64,000 bases of DNA from JADKIH01 sp031385005 (lineage in GTDB: Bacteria > Bacteroidota > Bacteroidia > AKYH767-A > 2013-40CM-41-45), in the NCBI GenBank assembly GCA_031385005.1, contig JANNBB010000006.1, positions 353,138 to 417,137 on the forward strand, in the 5' to 3' direction. The translations under genes and the position numbers were made by a program. The notes below the pieces were generated by a model that ran no database searches, had not been told where the DNA came from, and was given only the letters and a program-made list of their open reading frames with translations. This document shows positions 27,058-36,514 of the stretch, piece by piece (the first letter of the stretch is position 1; each line of letters starts with the position of its first letter).

Positions 27058-28215
27058 TTAATCGAGCCAGGATTTATAATAATCATCCGACATTATTTTT
27101 AGAGCATCCTTGGTAATCATCAAAGGCCTGAATGTGTCGACCATAACGGCAAGTTCTTTGGTTTCTTTTTGACCCAGACTTTTTTCAACTGTTCCCGGAT
27201 GAGGACCATGAGGAATTCCTCCGGGGTGCAAAGTAATCATACCACGAGTTACACTTTTTCGGCTCATGAAATCACCGTCGACATAATAAAGAACTTCGTC
27301 AGAATCGATGTTGCTGTGATTGTAGGGTACAGGAACACTCAATGGATGATAATCAAATAAGCGCGGAACAAAAGAACAAATGACGAAATTGTGCGCTTCA
27401 AAAGTCTGGTGAATGGGTGGCGGCATGTGCACCCTTCCGGTAATTGGTTCGAAGTCGTGAATGGATAAAGCATAAGGATAAAAATTACCGTCCCAACCAA
27501 TTGCATCGAAAGGATGAGATGCATAAATGTATGGATAGATTATTCCTTGCTTTTTGATCAAGACACGAAAATCTCCTTTCTTATCGAAAGTTTCCAGATT
27601 AACAGGCCGGCGAATGTCTCTCTCGCAAAAAGGAGCATGCTCTTCAAACTGGCCATGTTCGTTTCGATAACGCTTCGGGAATTCGATGGCCGTAAAAGAT
27701 TCTACAATAAAAAGTCTGTTATCAGAAGTATTGAAATGAATTTGATAAATAGTTCCTCTGGGAACTACAACATAATCTCCATAACCAAATTCAATTTGTC
27801 CGTAAATGGTTTTTAAAACTCCCGATCCTTCGTGGATAAAAATCACTTCATCTGCATCTGCATTTTTAAAAAAATAATCTGTTAACGATTTCTTTGGTGC
27901 TGCTAAAGAAACATGTACATCGGCATTTACTAAAACCGGAATTCGACTTTTCAGATAATCGTCTTCGGGCTTAACATGAAATCCTTCGAAACTTTGGTGT
28001 TTGAGAGATCGTTCAAAAGCAATCTCCGGAATTACGGAATACGATTTTTCAACCTCTTTTATCATTGTAGGCGGAAAACAATGATAAATTAGTGAATACA
28101 CGTTGGAAAAACCATGTGTTGAAACCAACTCTTCCGCATATAATGCGCCGTCGGGCTTCCTGAACTGTGTATGTCTTTTATGAGGCACACTCCCCATCCT
28201 ATGGTATTGCGGCAT
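27058..28215 (-). CDS. hmgA: homogentisate 1,2-dioxygenase
   Basis: The 385-residue cupin-type protein opens the aromatic ring of homogentisate in tyrosine and phenylalanine breakdown. Visible features include the N-terminal MPQYHRMGSVPHKRHTQFRKPDG, the cupin strand EVIFIHEGSGVLKTIYGQIEFGYGDYVVVPRGTIYQI, the YASHPFDAIGWDG segment, and the iron-ligand region MPPPIHQTFEAHNFVICSFVPR with a later LHPGGIPHGPHPG. It matches the shorter bacterial form of the family. A fumarylacetoacetate hydrolase-type gene 1.2 kb away on the other strand supports the pathway. Confidence 0.93.
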   Translation of the reverse strand: MPQYHRMGSVPHKRHTQFRKPDGALYAEELVSTHGFSNVYSLIYHCFPPTMIKEVEKSYSVIPEIAFERSLKHQSFEGFHVKPEDDYLKSRIPVLVNADVHVSLAAPKKSLTDYFFKNADADEVIFIHEGSGVLKTIYGQIEFGYGDYVVVPRGTIYQIHFNTSDNRLFIVESFTAIEFPKRYRNEHGQFEEHAPFCERDIRRPVNLETFDKKGDFRVLIKKQGIIYPYIYASHPFDAIGWDGNFYPYALSIHDFEPITGRVHMPPPIHQTFEAHNFVICSFVPRLFDYHPLSVPVPYNHSNIDSDEVLYYVDGDFMSRKSVTRGMITLHPGGIPHGPHPGTVEKSLGQKETKELAVMVDTFRPLMITKDALKIMSDDYYKSWLD

Positions 28216-28469
28216 AACTCTCTAATTTAGGTTACAAAATTACTTATTTCTTTTTAAATGAATTTTCAATTTACAAGAAGTAATTGTAATTCTTTTTTTT
28301 CAAGTTGTATGAATAAATAAGCGTAAAAATGGAATCTTTTTTTTTGTTCCACTTTCGGGAAAAAAAATATACAAATTTTAACGAAAATCATTCTACTTAA
28401 GAGAAACCATCAGTATTAATTGGTGTATAATCCAATCAGTTATCAATTAAATTATTGATATCAAACACC

Positions 28470-29282
28470 ATGAAAAAATCAAAGCTCGAAGCCTACCTCG
28501 ATTTCATTGCACAGGTTCACAAAGTGAAATCAGAAAAAAAGGACGTAAAAAAACCACAGAGAAATTCTGTCAATAAAAAAATTCGTTTCATCGCTCTGTT
28601 ATTAATTTCGATGAGTACGCTTGTTGAGGCCGCTGTTATCTCAATTAAACGCTATCCTGATCCACAATTAAGGAAGAAAAGAACAACTGCCGTTACAGGA
28701 CATTCGGCTACACAAACCGGAACGATGAATTTTTTCAGGATTGAATTGGTTTCTTTCTCTGCCACACTCAACGATAAGATCGTAGATGTTGAATGGCTGA
28801 TTCAAAAAGATGTTCAGAATACTTCTTTTACAATTGAACGATCGATCGACGATGACACGTATTATCCGATAGGGTCTGTTGAAAGTATCGGCAACTACGA
28901 CAAAGAACGTATATATACTTTTAAAGACAATTCCCCGCTTGATGGAGTCTCATATTATCGTTTGCTTCAAACCGATAACAACGGACAGGTAAAAAGGTAT
29001 GCTTCTACCGTTATCAACAATAAAAACAATAAGCAGATATCGGTTTATCCAAACCCTTCTCCCTCAGGAAAGGTTTATTTGTCAGGAATTAATAACAAAC
29101 TAGATAACAAAGTAACAGTCAGGGATATTACAGGAAAAATTGTCCCTTCAAAGTTTTCATTAGAAGAAAATGACATCTATGAACTTACAATTGATGATGA
29201 AATCTCCTCGCGCAAAGGAATTTTTATCATAACAATTGATGATGGAAAACAAGCCATTCAACGAAAGCTAATCATCAAATAA
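28470..29282 (+). CDS. T9SS sorting-domain protein with long N-terminal extension
   Basis: I start at the ATG at 28470 (MKKSKLEAYLDFIAQVHK); an ATG at 28455 would add five residues. The first 38 residues are charged and helical, followed by a hydrophobic segment at about 39-55 (IRFIALLLISMSTLVEAA). This may be a signal peptide with an unusually long n-region, or a membrane anchor. The middle (VDVEWLIQKDVQNTSFTIERSID, SYYRLLQTDNNGQVKRYAS) is a fibronectin-like module common before sorting domains, and the last 75 residues are a T9SS type A sorting domain (ISVYPNPSPSGKVYLSG). Nothing catalytic is seen. A terminator follows. Confidence 0.75.
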   Translation: MKKSKLEAYLDFIAQVHKVKSEKKDVKKPQRNSVNKKIRFIALLLISMSTLVEAAVISIKRYPDPQLRKKRTTAVTGHSATQTGTMNFFRIELVSFSATLNDKIVDVEWLIQKDVQNTSFTIERSIDDDTYYPIGSVESIGNYDKERIYTFKDNSPLDGVSYYRLLQTDNNGQVKRYASTVINNKNNKQISVYPNPSPSGKVYLSGINNKLDNKVTVRDITGKIVPSKFSLEENDIYELTIDDEISSRKGIFIITIDDGKQAIQRKLIIK

Positions 29283-29321
29283 ACATAAATCCAGATGTTT
29301 TTTAACATCGGAATCCTTGAA

Positions 29322-29355
29322 AAGGGTTGCTTTTTAAAAGGCAACCCTTTTTTTT
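29322..29355 (+). terminator. intrinsic terminator after T9SS protein gene
   Basis: AAGGGTTGC pairs with GCAACCCTT around a 10-nt loop, followed by a T8 run, 40 bp past the stop codon at 29282. Confidence 0.88.
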
Positions 29356-29380
29356 GTGCCCTAACTGTCGGTAGGAATGT

Positions 29381-29388
29381 TATTTTTG
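29381..29388 (+). promoter_or_regulatory. -7 box for FAH-family gene
   Basis: TATTTTTG matches TAnnTTTG, 18 bp before the ATG at 29407. A TTTG lies 24 bp upstream, longer than the usual 19-21 bp spacing, so the -33 box is weak. Confidence 0.4.
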
Positions 29389-29406
29389 CATTGAAAAACT
29401 ACTTCT

Positions 29407-30438
29407 ATGAAACTAGTAAGCTACACTTCCGGTGATGAACAACATCTCGGAATTTATTTGGATGGTAAAATTTACAATCTGACTGAAAAAGCGAGTGCCT
29501 TTGAGCTGGGCATACTTCCCGATAACATGTCAGGTTTTTTAAAACTTGGAGAAAAAGCAATGGAAATTGCTAAAAAAGTTGAGGCAACTATTAAGGATAA
29601 AAAATCGGATATAACTCCCGATGATGTTGACGAGAAAAACCTACTGGCCCCTGTTCCCAATCCTACCAGTTGCCGCGATGGATATGCATTCAGGCAGCAC
29701 GTAGAAGCTGCAAGGAGAAATCGTAAAGTTCCAATGATTCCTGAATTCGACCAATACCCTATTTTCTATTTTACCAACCACAACTCCATACAGGGACCGG
29801 GTGATATCGTTTGCATGCCCGATCATTTCGACAAACTCGATTTCGAATTGGAAGTCTCTATTGTAATTGGAAAAAAAGGTAGAAATATCCGCGCCGAAGA
29901 AGCCGACTCCTACATTGCCGGATTTATGATCATGAACGACATGAGTGCACGTACGCTTCAGATGGAAGAAATGATTTTGAACCTGGGGCCGGCAAAAGGA
30001 AAAGATTTCTCGACGGTAATTGGTCCGTGGCTCGTGACTTCAGATGAGTTGGAGAAATATTCTGTAAAACCCCCTTCCGGACATACCGGGAAAAATTATG
30101 CTTTGGAAATGGTTTGTCGCGTAAATGGAATTACTGTTAGCAAAGGCAATATGAAAGACATGAATTGGACGTTTGCTGAAATTATCGAGCGTGCATCCTA
30201 TGGAGTCCATTTGCTTCCCGGAGATGTAATTGGTTCAGGAACGGTTGGGACAGGATGCTTTTTGGAATTAAATGGAACAGGATTGTTGAATGACCCCGGA
30301 TTTAAACCACAATGGTTGAAAGATGGAGATGTTGTTGAAATGGAGATTACCGGATTGGGAAAACTGGTTAATACCATTCGGAAAGAAGACACTTCCTATT
30401 CCATTCTCGCTTTAAAAAAGGTTGCAGAAAAGATTTGA
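29407..30438 (+). CDS. fumarylacetoacetate hydrolase family protein
   Basis: The 343-residue protein has the FAH fold motifs: NLLAPVPNPTSCRDGYAFRQHV, the metal-binding FDKLDFELEVSIVIGKKG (E-x-E pattern), FMIMNDMSARTLQMEE, GPAKGKDFSTVIGPWLVT, and GDVIGSGTVGTGCFLE. Family members cleave carbon-carbon bonds of 4-oxo acids. True fumarylacetoacetases are usually about 420 residues; this one is shorter. Its closeness to homogentisate dioxygenase suggests that it performs the last tyrosine-degradation step. It precedes the RelA/SpoT gene by only 8 bp, so the two are probably co-transcribed. Confidence 0.88.
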   Translation: MKLVSYTSGDEQHLGIYLDGKIYNLTEKASAFELGILPDNMSGFLKLGEKAMEIAKKVEATIKDKKSDITPDDVDEKNLLAPVPNPTSCRDGYAFRQHVEAARRNRKVPMIPEFDQYPIFYFTNHNSIQGPGDIVCMPDHFDKLDFELEVSIVIGKKGRNIRAEEADSYIAGFMIMNDMSARTLQMEEMILNLGPAKGKDFSTVIGPWLVTSDELEKYSVKPPSGHTGKNYALEMVCRVNGITVSKGNMKDMNWTFAEIIERASYGVHLLPGDVIGSGTVGTGCFLELNGTGLLNDPGFKPQWLKDGDVVEMEITGLGKLVNTIRKEDTSYSILALKKVAEKI

Positions 30439-30446
30439 GTTAAATT

Positions 30447-32672
30447 ATGGCAGAGCAATCCACCAATATTTCCGGAGCAGATACTGAAAAAGACCTCATC
30501 TTAAAGGCCTACCGTGCATTGCTGCGTGCTTTACGTCCTTCTCTGGGAAAAGGCGATAAAGAAACCATTCGACTCGCATTCGACATGGCGCTTGAGGCAC
30601 ATAAAGACATGCGTCGAAAAACCGGTGAGCCCTATATTCTTCATCCGCTTGCAGTTGCTCAAATCTGTGCCGAAGAAATTGGATTGGGTCCGCTGGCTAT
30701 TGTCTGCGCGCTATTGCATGATACCGTCGAAGACACACACCTTACGCTTGAAGATGTAAGCAATTCCTTTGGAGAGAAAGCGGCTTCGATAGTTGATGGG
30801 TTGACAAAAATTTCCGGAGTTTTTGATAAAGGAACATCCCTTCAGGCAGAGAACTTCCGCAAGATGCTTCTCACGCTTTCGGATGATATCCGTGTAATCC
30901 TCATTAAACTGGCAGACAGGTTGCATAACATGCGCACGCTGGATTCAATGCCGAGAGACAAACAATTAAAAATCGCTTCCGAGACAGCCTATCTGTATGC
31001 TCCACTAGCTCATCGTTTAGGTTTGTATTCAATCAAGACTGAACTCGAAGATCTTGCTTTAAAATATACTGAACCTGAAATCTACAATGAGATTTTCTCG
31101 AAAATTGAAGAGACAAAAAAAGAAAGAAATAAATTCATCAATGAATTTACTGAGCCGATAAAAGAGGAATTAAAAAAACAAGATTTCGTATTTGATATGA
31201 AAGGTCGTTCGAAATCGATTCATTCCATTTGGGTAAAGATGAAACGGCAAGGAGTTACTTTTGAGGAAATCTACGACCTCTTTGCCGTACGCATAATCAT
31301 CGATACAGAGGAAGAAAATGAGAAAGCCATGTGTTGGAAGGCCTACTCTATCATCACAGACTTTTATCAGCCGAATCCCGACCGTTTACGGGATTGGATT
31401 TCTACTCCCAAAGCGAATGGTTACGAATCGTTGCACACAACGGTTATGGGTCTGTATGGAAAATGGGTAGAAGTTCAGATTCGTACAAGGCGCATGAATG
31501 AAATTGCTGAAAAAGGTTTTGCCGCTCATTGGAAATACAAAGAGTCTGCTGCTGAATCGGCACTCGACGAATGGATACAAAAAATTCGCGAGCTGCTGGA
31601 GACACCTGAGACAAATGCATTGGACTTCATTGACGATTTCAAGTTGAATCTTTTCTCCGATGAAATCTTTATTTTCACTCCCGAGGGCGATATGAAAATG
31701 CTTCCGGGAAATGCAACAGCGCTCGATTTTGCTTTTGAAATTCACTCAGACCTCGGCAGTAAATGCATTGGCGCGAAAGTCAATCACAAACTCGTTCCGC
31801 TTTCTCATAAGCTAAGAAGCGGCGATCAGGTCGAGATACTCACTTCCAATAAACAGGTTCCAAAAGAAGACTGGCTGGGCTATGTTGTTACAGCCAAAGC
31901 GAAATCCAAAATCAAGACGGCGTTAAAAGAAGAAAAGAAAAAGCTGGCGGAAGATGGAAAAGAAATTCTTATGCGAAAATTAAAGCATTTGAAAATCCAG
32001 TTCACCCATGAAAATATAAACGAACTCCTCGCCTACTATAAGATTCCAAGTAGCATGGAATTGTTTTACAGAATCGCCAAAGGAATTATTGACATTCAGG
32101 ACCTGAAAGAATTTGCTCATGATAAAGGCAACCTGAAAGCCAAAACACCTCCGCGCATTGAGCAAAATTCGCTCGAACAAATTGTCAAGAGTATTCGGGG
32201 ATCCAGTGACAACTTAGTTATCGGTGAAAACCTGGACAAAATAGACTATAAACTTTCTCCTTGCTGCAATCCTATCCCGGGCGATGACGTTTTCGGATTT
32301 ATCACTATTAGCGACGGCATCAAGATTCACAGGACATCTTGTCCGAATGCGATTCAGTTAATGTCGAATTATGCATACCGCATTGTTAAAGCGAAATGGA
32401 CGCAACAACAACAAATTGCCTTCCTTGCAGGTGTTCGAATGACAGGCATCGATGAAGTTGGAGTAGTCAATAAAATCTCCAAAGTCATTTCAAGCGAATT
32501 AAAGGTGAATATGAGGAGCATTAGTATTGAATCTACCGATGGAGTTTTTGAAGGAACCATTATGCTTTTCGTTCACGATACCCATCACCTCGATAAACTC
32601 ATTCAGAAGTTAAAAGAAATCAATGGAATTTTAACTGTCAGCAGAATTGACGGAGGAAGTTCCTTAAATTAA
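30447..32672 (+). CDS. bifunctional (p)ppGpp synthetase/hydrolase, RelA/SpoT family
   Basis: The 741-residue protein has all domains of a long RSH enzyme. These are the HD hydrolase (YILHPLAVAQICAEEIGLG, ALLHDTVEDT, KLADRLHNMRTL), the synthetase (MKGRSKSIHSIWVKMKRQG, FAVRIIIDTEEE, TPKANGYESLHTTVMG), the TGS domain (IFIFTPEGDMKMLPGNATALDFAFEIHSDLG), a zinc-finger-like CCNPIPGDDVFGFI segment, and a C-terminal ACT domain. With intact HD residues it can both make and destroy (p)ppGpp, controlling the stringent response. It follows the FAH-family gene with an 8-bp gap and precedes a Fur-type regulator. Confidence 0.95.
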   Translation: MAEQSTNISGADTEKDLILKAYRALLRALRPSLGKGDKETIRLAFDMALEAHKDMRRKTGEPYILHPLAVAQICAEEIGLGPLAIVCALLHDTVEDTHLTLEDVSNSFGEKAASIVDGLTKISGVFDKGTSLQAENFRKMLLTLSDDIRVILIKLADRLHNMRTLDSMPRDKQLKIASETAYLYAPLAHRLGLYSIKTELEDLALKYTEPEIYNEIFSKIEETKKERNKFINEFTEPIKEELKKQDFVFDMKGRSKSIHSIWVKMKRQGVTFEEIYDLFAVRIIIDTEEENEKAMCWKAYSIITDFYQPNPDRLRDWISTPKANGYESLHTTVMGLYGKWVEVQIRTRRMNEIAEKGFAAHWKYKESAAESALDEWIQKIRELLETPETNALDFIDDFKLNLFSDEIFIFTPEGDMKMLPGNATALDFAFEIHSDLGSKCIGAKVNHKLVPLSHKLRSGDQVEILTSNKQVPKEDWLGYVVTAKAKSKIKTALKEEKKKLAEDGKEILMRKLKHLKIQFTHENINELLAYYKIPSSMELFYRIAKGIIDIQDLKEFAHDKGNLKAKTPPRIEQNSLEQIVKSIRGSSDNLVIGENLDKIDYKLSPCCNPIPGDDVFGFITISDGIKIHRTSCPNAIQLMSNYAYRIVKAKWTQQQQIAFLAGVRMTGIDEVGVVNKISKVISSELKVNMRSISIESTDGVFEGTIMLFVHDTHHLDKLIQKLKEINGILTVSRIDGGSSLN

Positions 32673-32777
32673 AATCGAAAATTAATAGTTATCGTTTCTT
32701 GCAAATTATTCTACACTAATAAAAATATTCTAATCAACTTCTCCGAAAACAATCGGTTGAAAACCGGGAATCCTCCA

Positions 32778-33254
32778 ATGTCAGCTACCGATATTCATAC
32801 ATCCGTTCGAAAAATTTTTACAGATTACCTCGAAAAAAACAGTCATCGCAAAACAGAGGAAAGATTTAATATTCTAGACGAAATATATAATCTGAAAGAT
32901 CATTTCGATGTGGAATCGCTCTATGTTCACCTCACAAACAAGGGCTTTAAAGTAAGCCGGGCAACTGTTTACAATACCCTGGAATTACTCCTCGACTGCG
33001 AATTAATCACCCGACATCAGTTTGGCAAAAATATTTCCAGGTATGAAAAATCCTATGCCTACAGGCAACACGATCACTTAATTTGTGAAGACTGCGAGCA
33101 TGTCTTCGAATTTTGCGACCCCAGAATTCATCAGATACAAAGCACCATGGGGGAAATTTTAAAATTCGACATCACCCATCATTCGCTGAATTTATTCGGA
33201 AAATGTCGCGAATTACAGAATACAGGGCAATGTAAGAATATCAAAGAAAAATAA
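32778..33254 (+). CDS. Fur family metalloregulator
   Basis: I start at the ATG at 32778 (MSATDIHTSVRKIFTDYLEK), giving 158 residues; an in-frame TTG at 32757 is less likely. It has the winged helix of the family (RKTEERFNILDEIYNLKDHFDVESLYVHLTNKGFKVSRATVYNTLELLLDCELI) and a metal-binding half: RQHDHLICEDCEHVFEF with a CxxC pair, then KCRELQNTGQC. Such proteins repress or activate genes in response to iron, zinc or peroxide; which one applies is not decidable here. It sits between the stringent response gene and a STAS protein. Confidence 0.9.
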   Translation: MSATDIHTSVRKIFTDYLEKNSHRKTEERFNILDEIYNLKDHFDVESLYVHLTNKGFKVSRATVYNTLELLLDCELITRHQFGKNISRYEKSYAYRQHDHLICEDCEHVFEFCDPRIHQIQSTMGEILKFDITHHSLNLFGKCRELQNTGQCKNIKEK

Positions 33255-33361
33255 ATCCACGAATGAAATATTGCTTTAAATGAACAATCCATTGTTTCTA
33301 TCCTGTTCAAAATTTTAAAAAAATCATTTGCAGGTCGTAATTAAACGCTTACTTTCACACC

Positions 33362-33709
33362 ATGGACTTTACATATCAAATCAACAACAAAGGAACGTAC
33401 GCCATTGTAAAAATGAGCGGTAATCTGATTGATAAAAATCAGGCAACTCCACTTTTGGACGAAATCCAGGAGTTTATTAATAAAGGGATTACGAGTTTCG
33501 TAATTTCCATGGAAGAATTCAGATATCTGAACAGTAATGGATTAAGCGTGTTAGTAAACATCCTTACAAAAAGCAGAAAAAACGGTGGCGATACAACAAT
33601 TTGTTGCATCAATGATAAGATAAAAGAACTGCTTATCATTACCAAATTGAATACGGTATTTACCATCACGGAAGACCTTCCTGCTGCCATTCGTCAGTTT
33701 CAGAATTAA
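33362..33709 (+). CDS. STAS domain protein (anti-sigma factor antagonist-like)
   Basis: The 115-residue protein is a single STAS domain: FTYQINNKGTYAIVKMSGNLIDKNQATPLLDEI, FVISMEEFRYLNSNGLSVLVNILTKSRKNGG, and a last helix. The position of the usual phosphorylated Ser is the NSNGL segment (consensus D/N-S-x-G), so Ser-dependent switching is possible. Anti-sigma antagonists bind a kinase or anti-sigma factor; no partner gene is adjacent. TTTG at 33327-33330 may be part of a promoter. Confidence 0.85.
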   Translation: MDFTYQINNKGTYAIVKMSGNLIDKNQATPLLDEIQEFINKGITSFVISMEEFRYLNSNGLSVLVNILTKSRKNGGDTTICCINDKIKELLIITKLNTVFTITEDLPAAIRQFQN

Positions 33710-33797
33710 ATTAACAGTAAAAGAGTAGTCTGTTTAGTTTTTAACACAAACTATAGCTGCTGAATTTTCAATCCAACTAAACCACTAATTTTTTTTC

Positions 33798-35093
33798 ATG
33801 CCTGCAGACGTTTTACTCGGACTCCAATGGGGGGACGAAGGAAAAGGAAAAATCGTTGATGTATTGACACCGAATTATCAGGTGGTAGCACGCTTTCAGG
33901 GTGGACCAAATGCCGGCCATACGCTGGAGTTCGAAGGAATAAAGCATGTTTTACACACAATACCTTCCGGAATTTTCAGAGAAGGAACAGTAAATATTGT
34001 TGGAAATGGCGTGGTTATCGACCCTATCACACTTCGAAAAGAGCTGGATGCATTGAGATTATTGAATGTCGATATTAACAAGCGTCTATTCATCTCGCGA
34101 AAAGCACACCTCATCATTCCTACTCATCGAATGCTCGATGCAGCTTCTGAAGCAGCTAAAGGAAAAGAAAAAATTGGTTCGACACTTCGGGGTATTGGTC
34201 CGACATACATGGATAAAATCGGACGTAACGGATTACGTGTCGGCGACATAGAAACGAACGACTTCCTCGACAGATACAACCGTCTCAAAACAAAACACCT
34301 CGCTTTATTAGCCGGCTTAAACTACAAGCCCGAAGTTCAGGAAGATGAAAAAATATTTTTCGATGCTATTGAGCAAATGAAAAAATTAAATTTCGTCGAC
34401 AGCGAACATCTCATCAATAAAGAACTTCGTGAAGGAAAAAAGATTTTAGCCGAAGGCGCTCAAGGTGCTTTATTGGACATCGATTTTGGCTCCTACCCTT
34501 TTGTGACTTCTTCCAATACGATTACAGCAGGAGCTTGTACCGGTCTTGGTATTGCACCCGGAACAATCGGTCGGGTTTATGGTATTTTTAAGGCTTATTG
34601 TACTCGGGTAGGTAGCGGCCCCTTTCCGACAGAGTTAACAGATGAAACAGGAGAACGAATCCGAAAAAGTGGTAGTGAATTTGGTGCTACTACCGGTCGC
34701 CCCCGTCGTTGCGGATGGCTCGATCTTCCTGCTTTGAAATACTCAATCATGATTAATGGCACTACCGACCTTATCATGACTAAAGCAGACGTTTTAAGTG
34801 GATTTGATACCATTCGCGTTTGTACTCATTACCTCATCAATAACATCCGTTACGATTATATGCCTTACGACATAGTCAATGAAACAATCACCCCTGTTTA
34901 CAAAGACATTCCTTGTTGGCAAAAAAACTTATCCGAAATCGATTCTGAAAACCAGCTTCCGGATGAATTGAAAAACTACATCTCTTTTTTAGAAGCAGAA
35001 TTAAGCGTTCCAATTAGCATTGTTTCCGTTGGCCCCAATAGAAAGCAAACAATTTTAAGACATGCTTTTGCAAAGTCTTTAATGGAGGCATAG
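33798..35093 (+). CDS. purA: adenylosuccinate synthetase
   Basis: The 431-residue protein is full length. It joins IMP and aspartate with GTP to make adenylosuccinate in AMP synthesis. Motifs: VLLGLQWGDEGKGKIVD (GTP P-loop with catalytic Asp), FQGGPNAGHT with the catalytic His, GSTLRGIGPTYMDKIGRNGLRVGD, AEGAQGALLDIDFGSYPFVTSSNT, and GATTGRPRRCGWLD. It is a single gene, with guaB, the other IMP-using branch enzyme, about 15 kb away on the opposite strand. Confidence 0.97.
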   Translation: MPADVLLGLQWGDEGKGKIVDVLTPNYQVVARFQGGPNAGHTLEFEGIKHVLHTIPSGIFREGTVNIVGNGVVIDPITLRKELDALRLLNVDINKRLFISRKAHLIIPTHRMLDAASEAAKGKEKIGSTLRGIGPTYMDKIGRNGLRVGDIETNDFLDRYNRLKTKHLALLAGLNYKPEVQEDEKIFFDAIEQMKKLNFVDSEHLINKELREGKKILAEGAQGALLDIDFGSYPFVTSSNTITAGACTGLGIAPGTIGRVYGIFKAYCTRVGSGPFPTELTDETGERIRKSGSEFGATTGRPRRCGWLDLPALKYSIMINGTTDLIMTKADVLSGFDTIRVCTHYLINNIRYDYMPYDIVNETITPVYKDIPCWQKNLSEIDSENQLPDELKNYISFLEAELSVPISIVSVGPNRKQTILRHAFAKSLMEA

Positions 35094-35164
35094 TAAAGCT
35101 TAACGTTAGGGAGTATGCAATTGTTATCGAAAACTCCGTGAATTTTCGTGCCGGTATTTTTTTA

Positions 35165-35247
35165 ACCATGGAGGCATGGAGGACATGGAGTTACACAGAG
35201 AAGATCGTGCTCTCCGTGAAACTCCGTGCACTCCGTGTCTCAATGGT
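35165..35247. repeat. long imperfect palindrome of GGAG/CTCCGTG units
   Basis: In the 250-bp gap between purA and the next gene, a 37-nt left arm (35165-35201) starting ACCATGGAGGCATGGAGG pairs with a 37-nt right arm (35211-35247) ending CCGTGTCTCAATGGT, with about 29 of 37 positions complementary and several of the rest able to pair as G-U. The loop is 9 nt. The right arm holds three CTCCGTG units. Repeats of CTCCGTG type are known in intergenic regions of many bacteria (from memory). Confidence 0.7.
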
Positions 35248-35345
35248 CATTTTTAAAAAGCTAAGCGCCACTGAGAATGCAAATTTGTCTACGTTATAAA
35301 CTTTGCTAATACTTACTCCTTAGCCAATAAAAAACCGCAGAACCT

Positions 35346-36308
35346 TCAATCGCAACTACGTTTCTTAAAAAAAGTTTTTGTTGCATCGCCCGGAATTTTT
35401 TCTTCTTCAGGAATATTTTCTTCTCCCGGGGAAGTTGCATTTACGAGCAGCTCAGGCATACCGGCATTTACCCAGGCCGTATACCAAATAGAACCAACAG
35501 CAATAATTGCCTGCTGAATTCTTCGTTCTACCTGACCGTTCAATTTATCATGGTAAGAAACCGAGTAATCTTTGCTATAGGTTTTCACCAGTTGATTTCC
35601 TCGCATTTCATAGGCGTATTTTTTATCGGTTTCGAAATCTGCATTTAAATTTCTTTCGAAAATTAAAACAGAGTCCAGTGCCCCATAACTTTGTCTGACG
35701 ACATTCCAGCAAAAGCTTTGTAAATCCTCAACGTATTCAGATCGTCCGACAAAAAAATCGTAATTACCGCCAAACAATTCAGGAAGCCGGGATTCCCAAA
35801 AACCATGGATACCCGTTTGGTTTGTCATTTGACCGTTGTAATTTTCTGTACAATGAAGAGGCACATGTGAGTCGGCAATATAATGACCAAGATTCGCTGA
35901 GTAATAAAGAATACGATTAACATCTTTATCCGAAAATGCCTTTACCAAACGGTAATAAACTTTTTGAATATACCAGGGAACAATTCCATAAGCATTTAAA
36001 GAATCTTCCGAAAATTTTATAACTGCATCACTCCATTTAGGCGGCAAGGTATCGAACGGCTCTTTTCCATAATGATCCAAATCAATATAATGTCGTGGCG
36101 CCTCCGCAGGATCTGAATACCTTCTCTTGTCCGGATCGACCGCATGTTCTGTAAGAAATTCAATGTGGGTTTTATAAAATGGAAAGAGTTGAGGAGGCAA
36201 TGTAAAACAAGCCATCCTGTTTATCATTCGATGTCCCCAAAATCCCCAGGCATTCGCTTTCTGCAAACAAGATAAGAGTATAAGAGATATAATTCCTGCA
36301 ATTTTCAT
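35346..36308 (-). CDS. zinc-dependent phospholipase C / S1-P1 nuclease-like protein
   Basis: I start at the Met codon 36308-36306 because MKIAGIISLILLSCLQKANA is a signal peptide ending right before WGFWGHR; an upstream ATG at 36377 would bury it. The mature protein starts with Trp, the N-terminal zinc ligand of this fold, followed by HYIDLDHYG, NLGHYIADSHVPLHCTENYNG and GIHGFWESRLPE, the His/Asp/Glu ligands of a three-zinc site. The product, about 320 residues, is secreted to the periplasm or beyond. It could cleave phospholipids or single-stranded nucleic acid; which one is not decided by sequence. Confidence 0.83.
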   Translation of the reverse strand: MKIAGIISLILLSCLQKANAWGFWGHRMINRMACFTLPPQLFPFYKTHIEFLTEHAVDPDKRRYSDPAEAPRHYIDLDHYGKEPFDTLPPKWSDAVIKFSEDSLNAYGIVPWYIQKVYYRLVKAFSDKDVNRILYYSANLGHYIADSHVPLHCTENYNGQMTNQTGIHGFWESRLPELFGGNYDFFVGRSEYVEDLQSFCWNVVRQSYGALDSVLIFERNLNADFETDKKYAYEMRGNQLVKTYSKDYSVSYHDKLNGQVERRIQQAIIAVGSIWYTAWVNAGMPELLVNATSPGEENIPEEEKIPGDATKTFFKKRSCD

Positions 36309-36514
36309 CCCGTAAAATTGCAGTAGAAATAATAACAATACAACCTCATAAATGAGTGATAATATAAGAACCCGCAAATTTTAAAATCTGATCAATTCAG
36401 CAAACAATGAAATTTATAAAAAATCAATAGATAGAAAATATTAATTGGAAGATTTTTGAGGATTCTGAGTTTTTTCAAAAAAAATTGCCTTAATTTATAG
36501 AAAGAAATCCCCCC

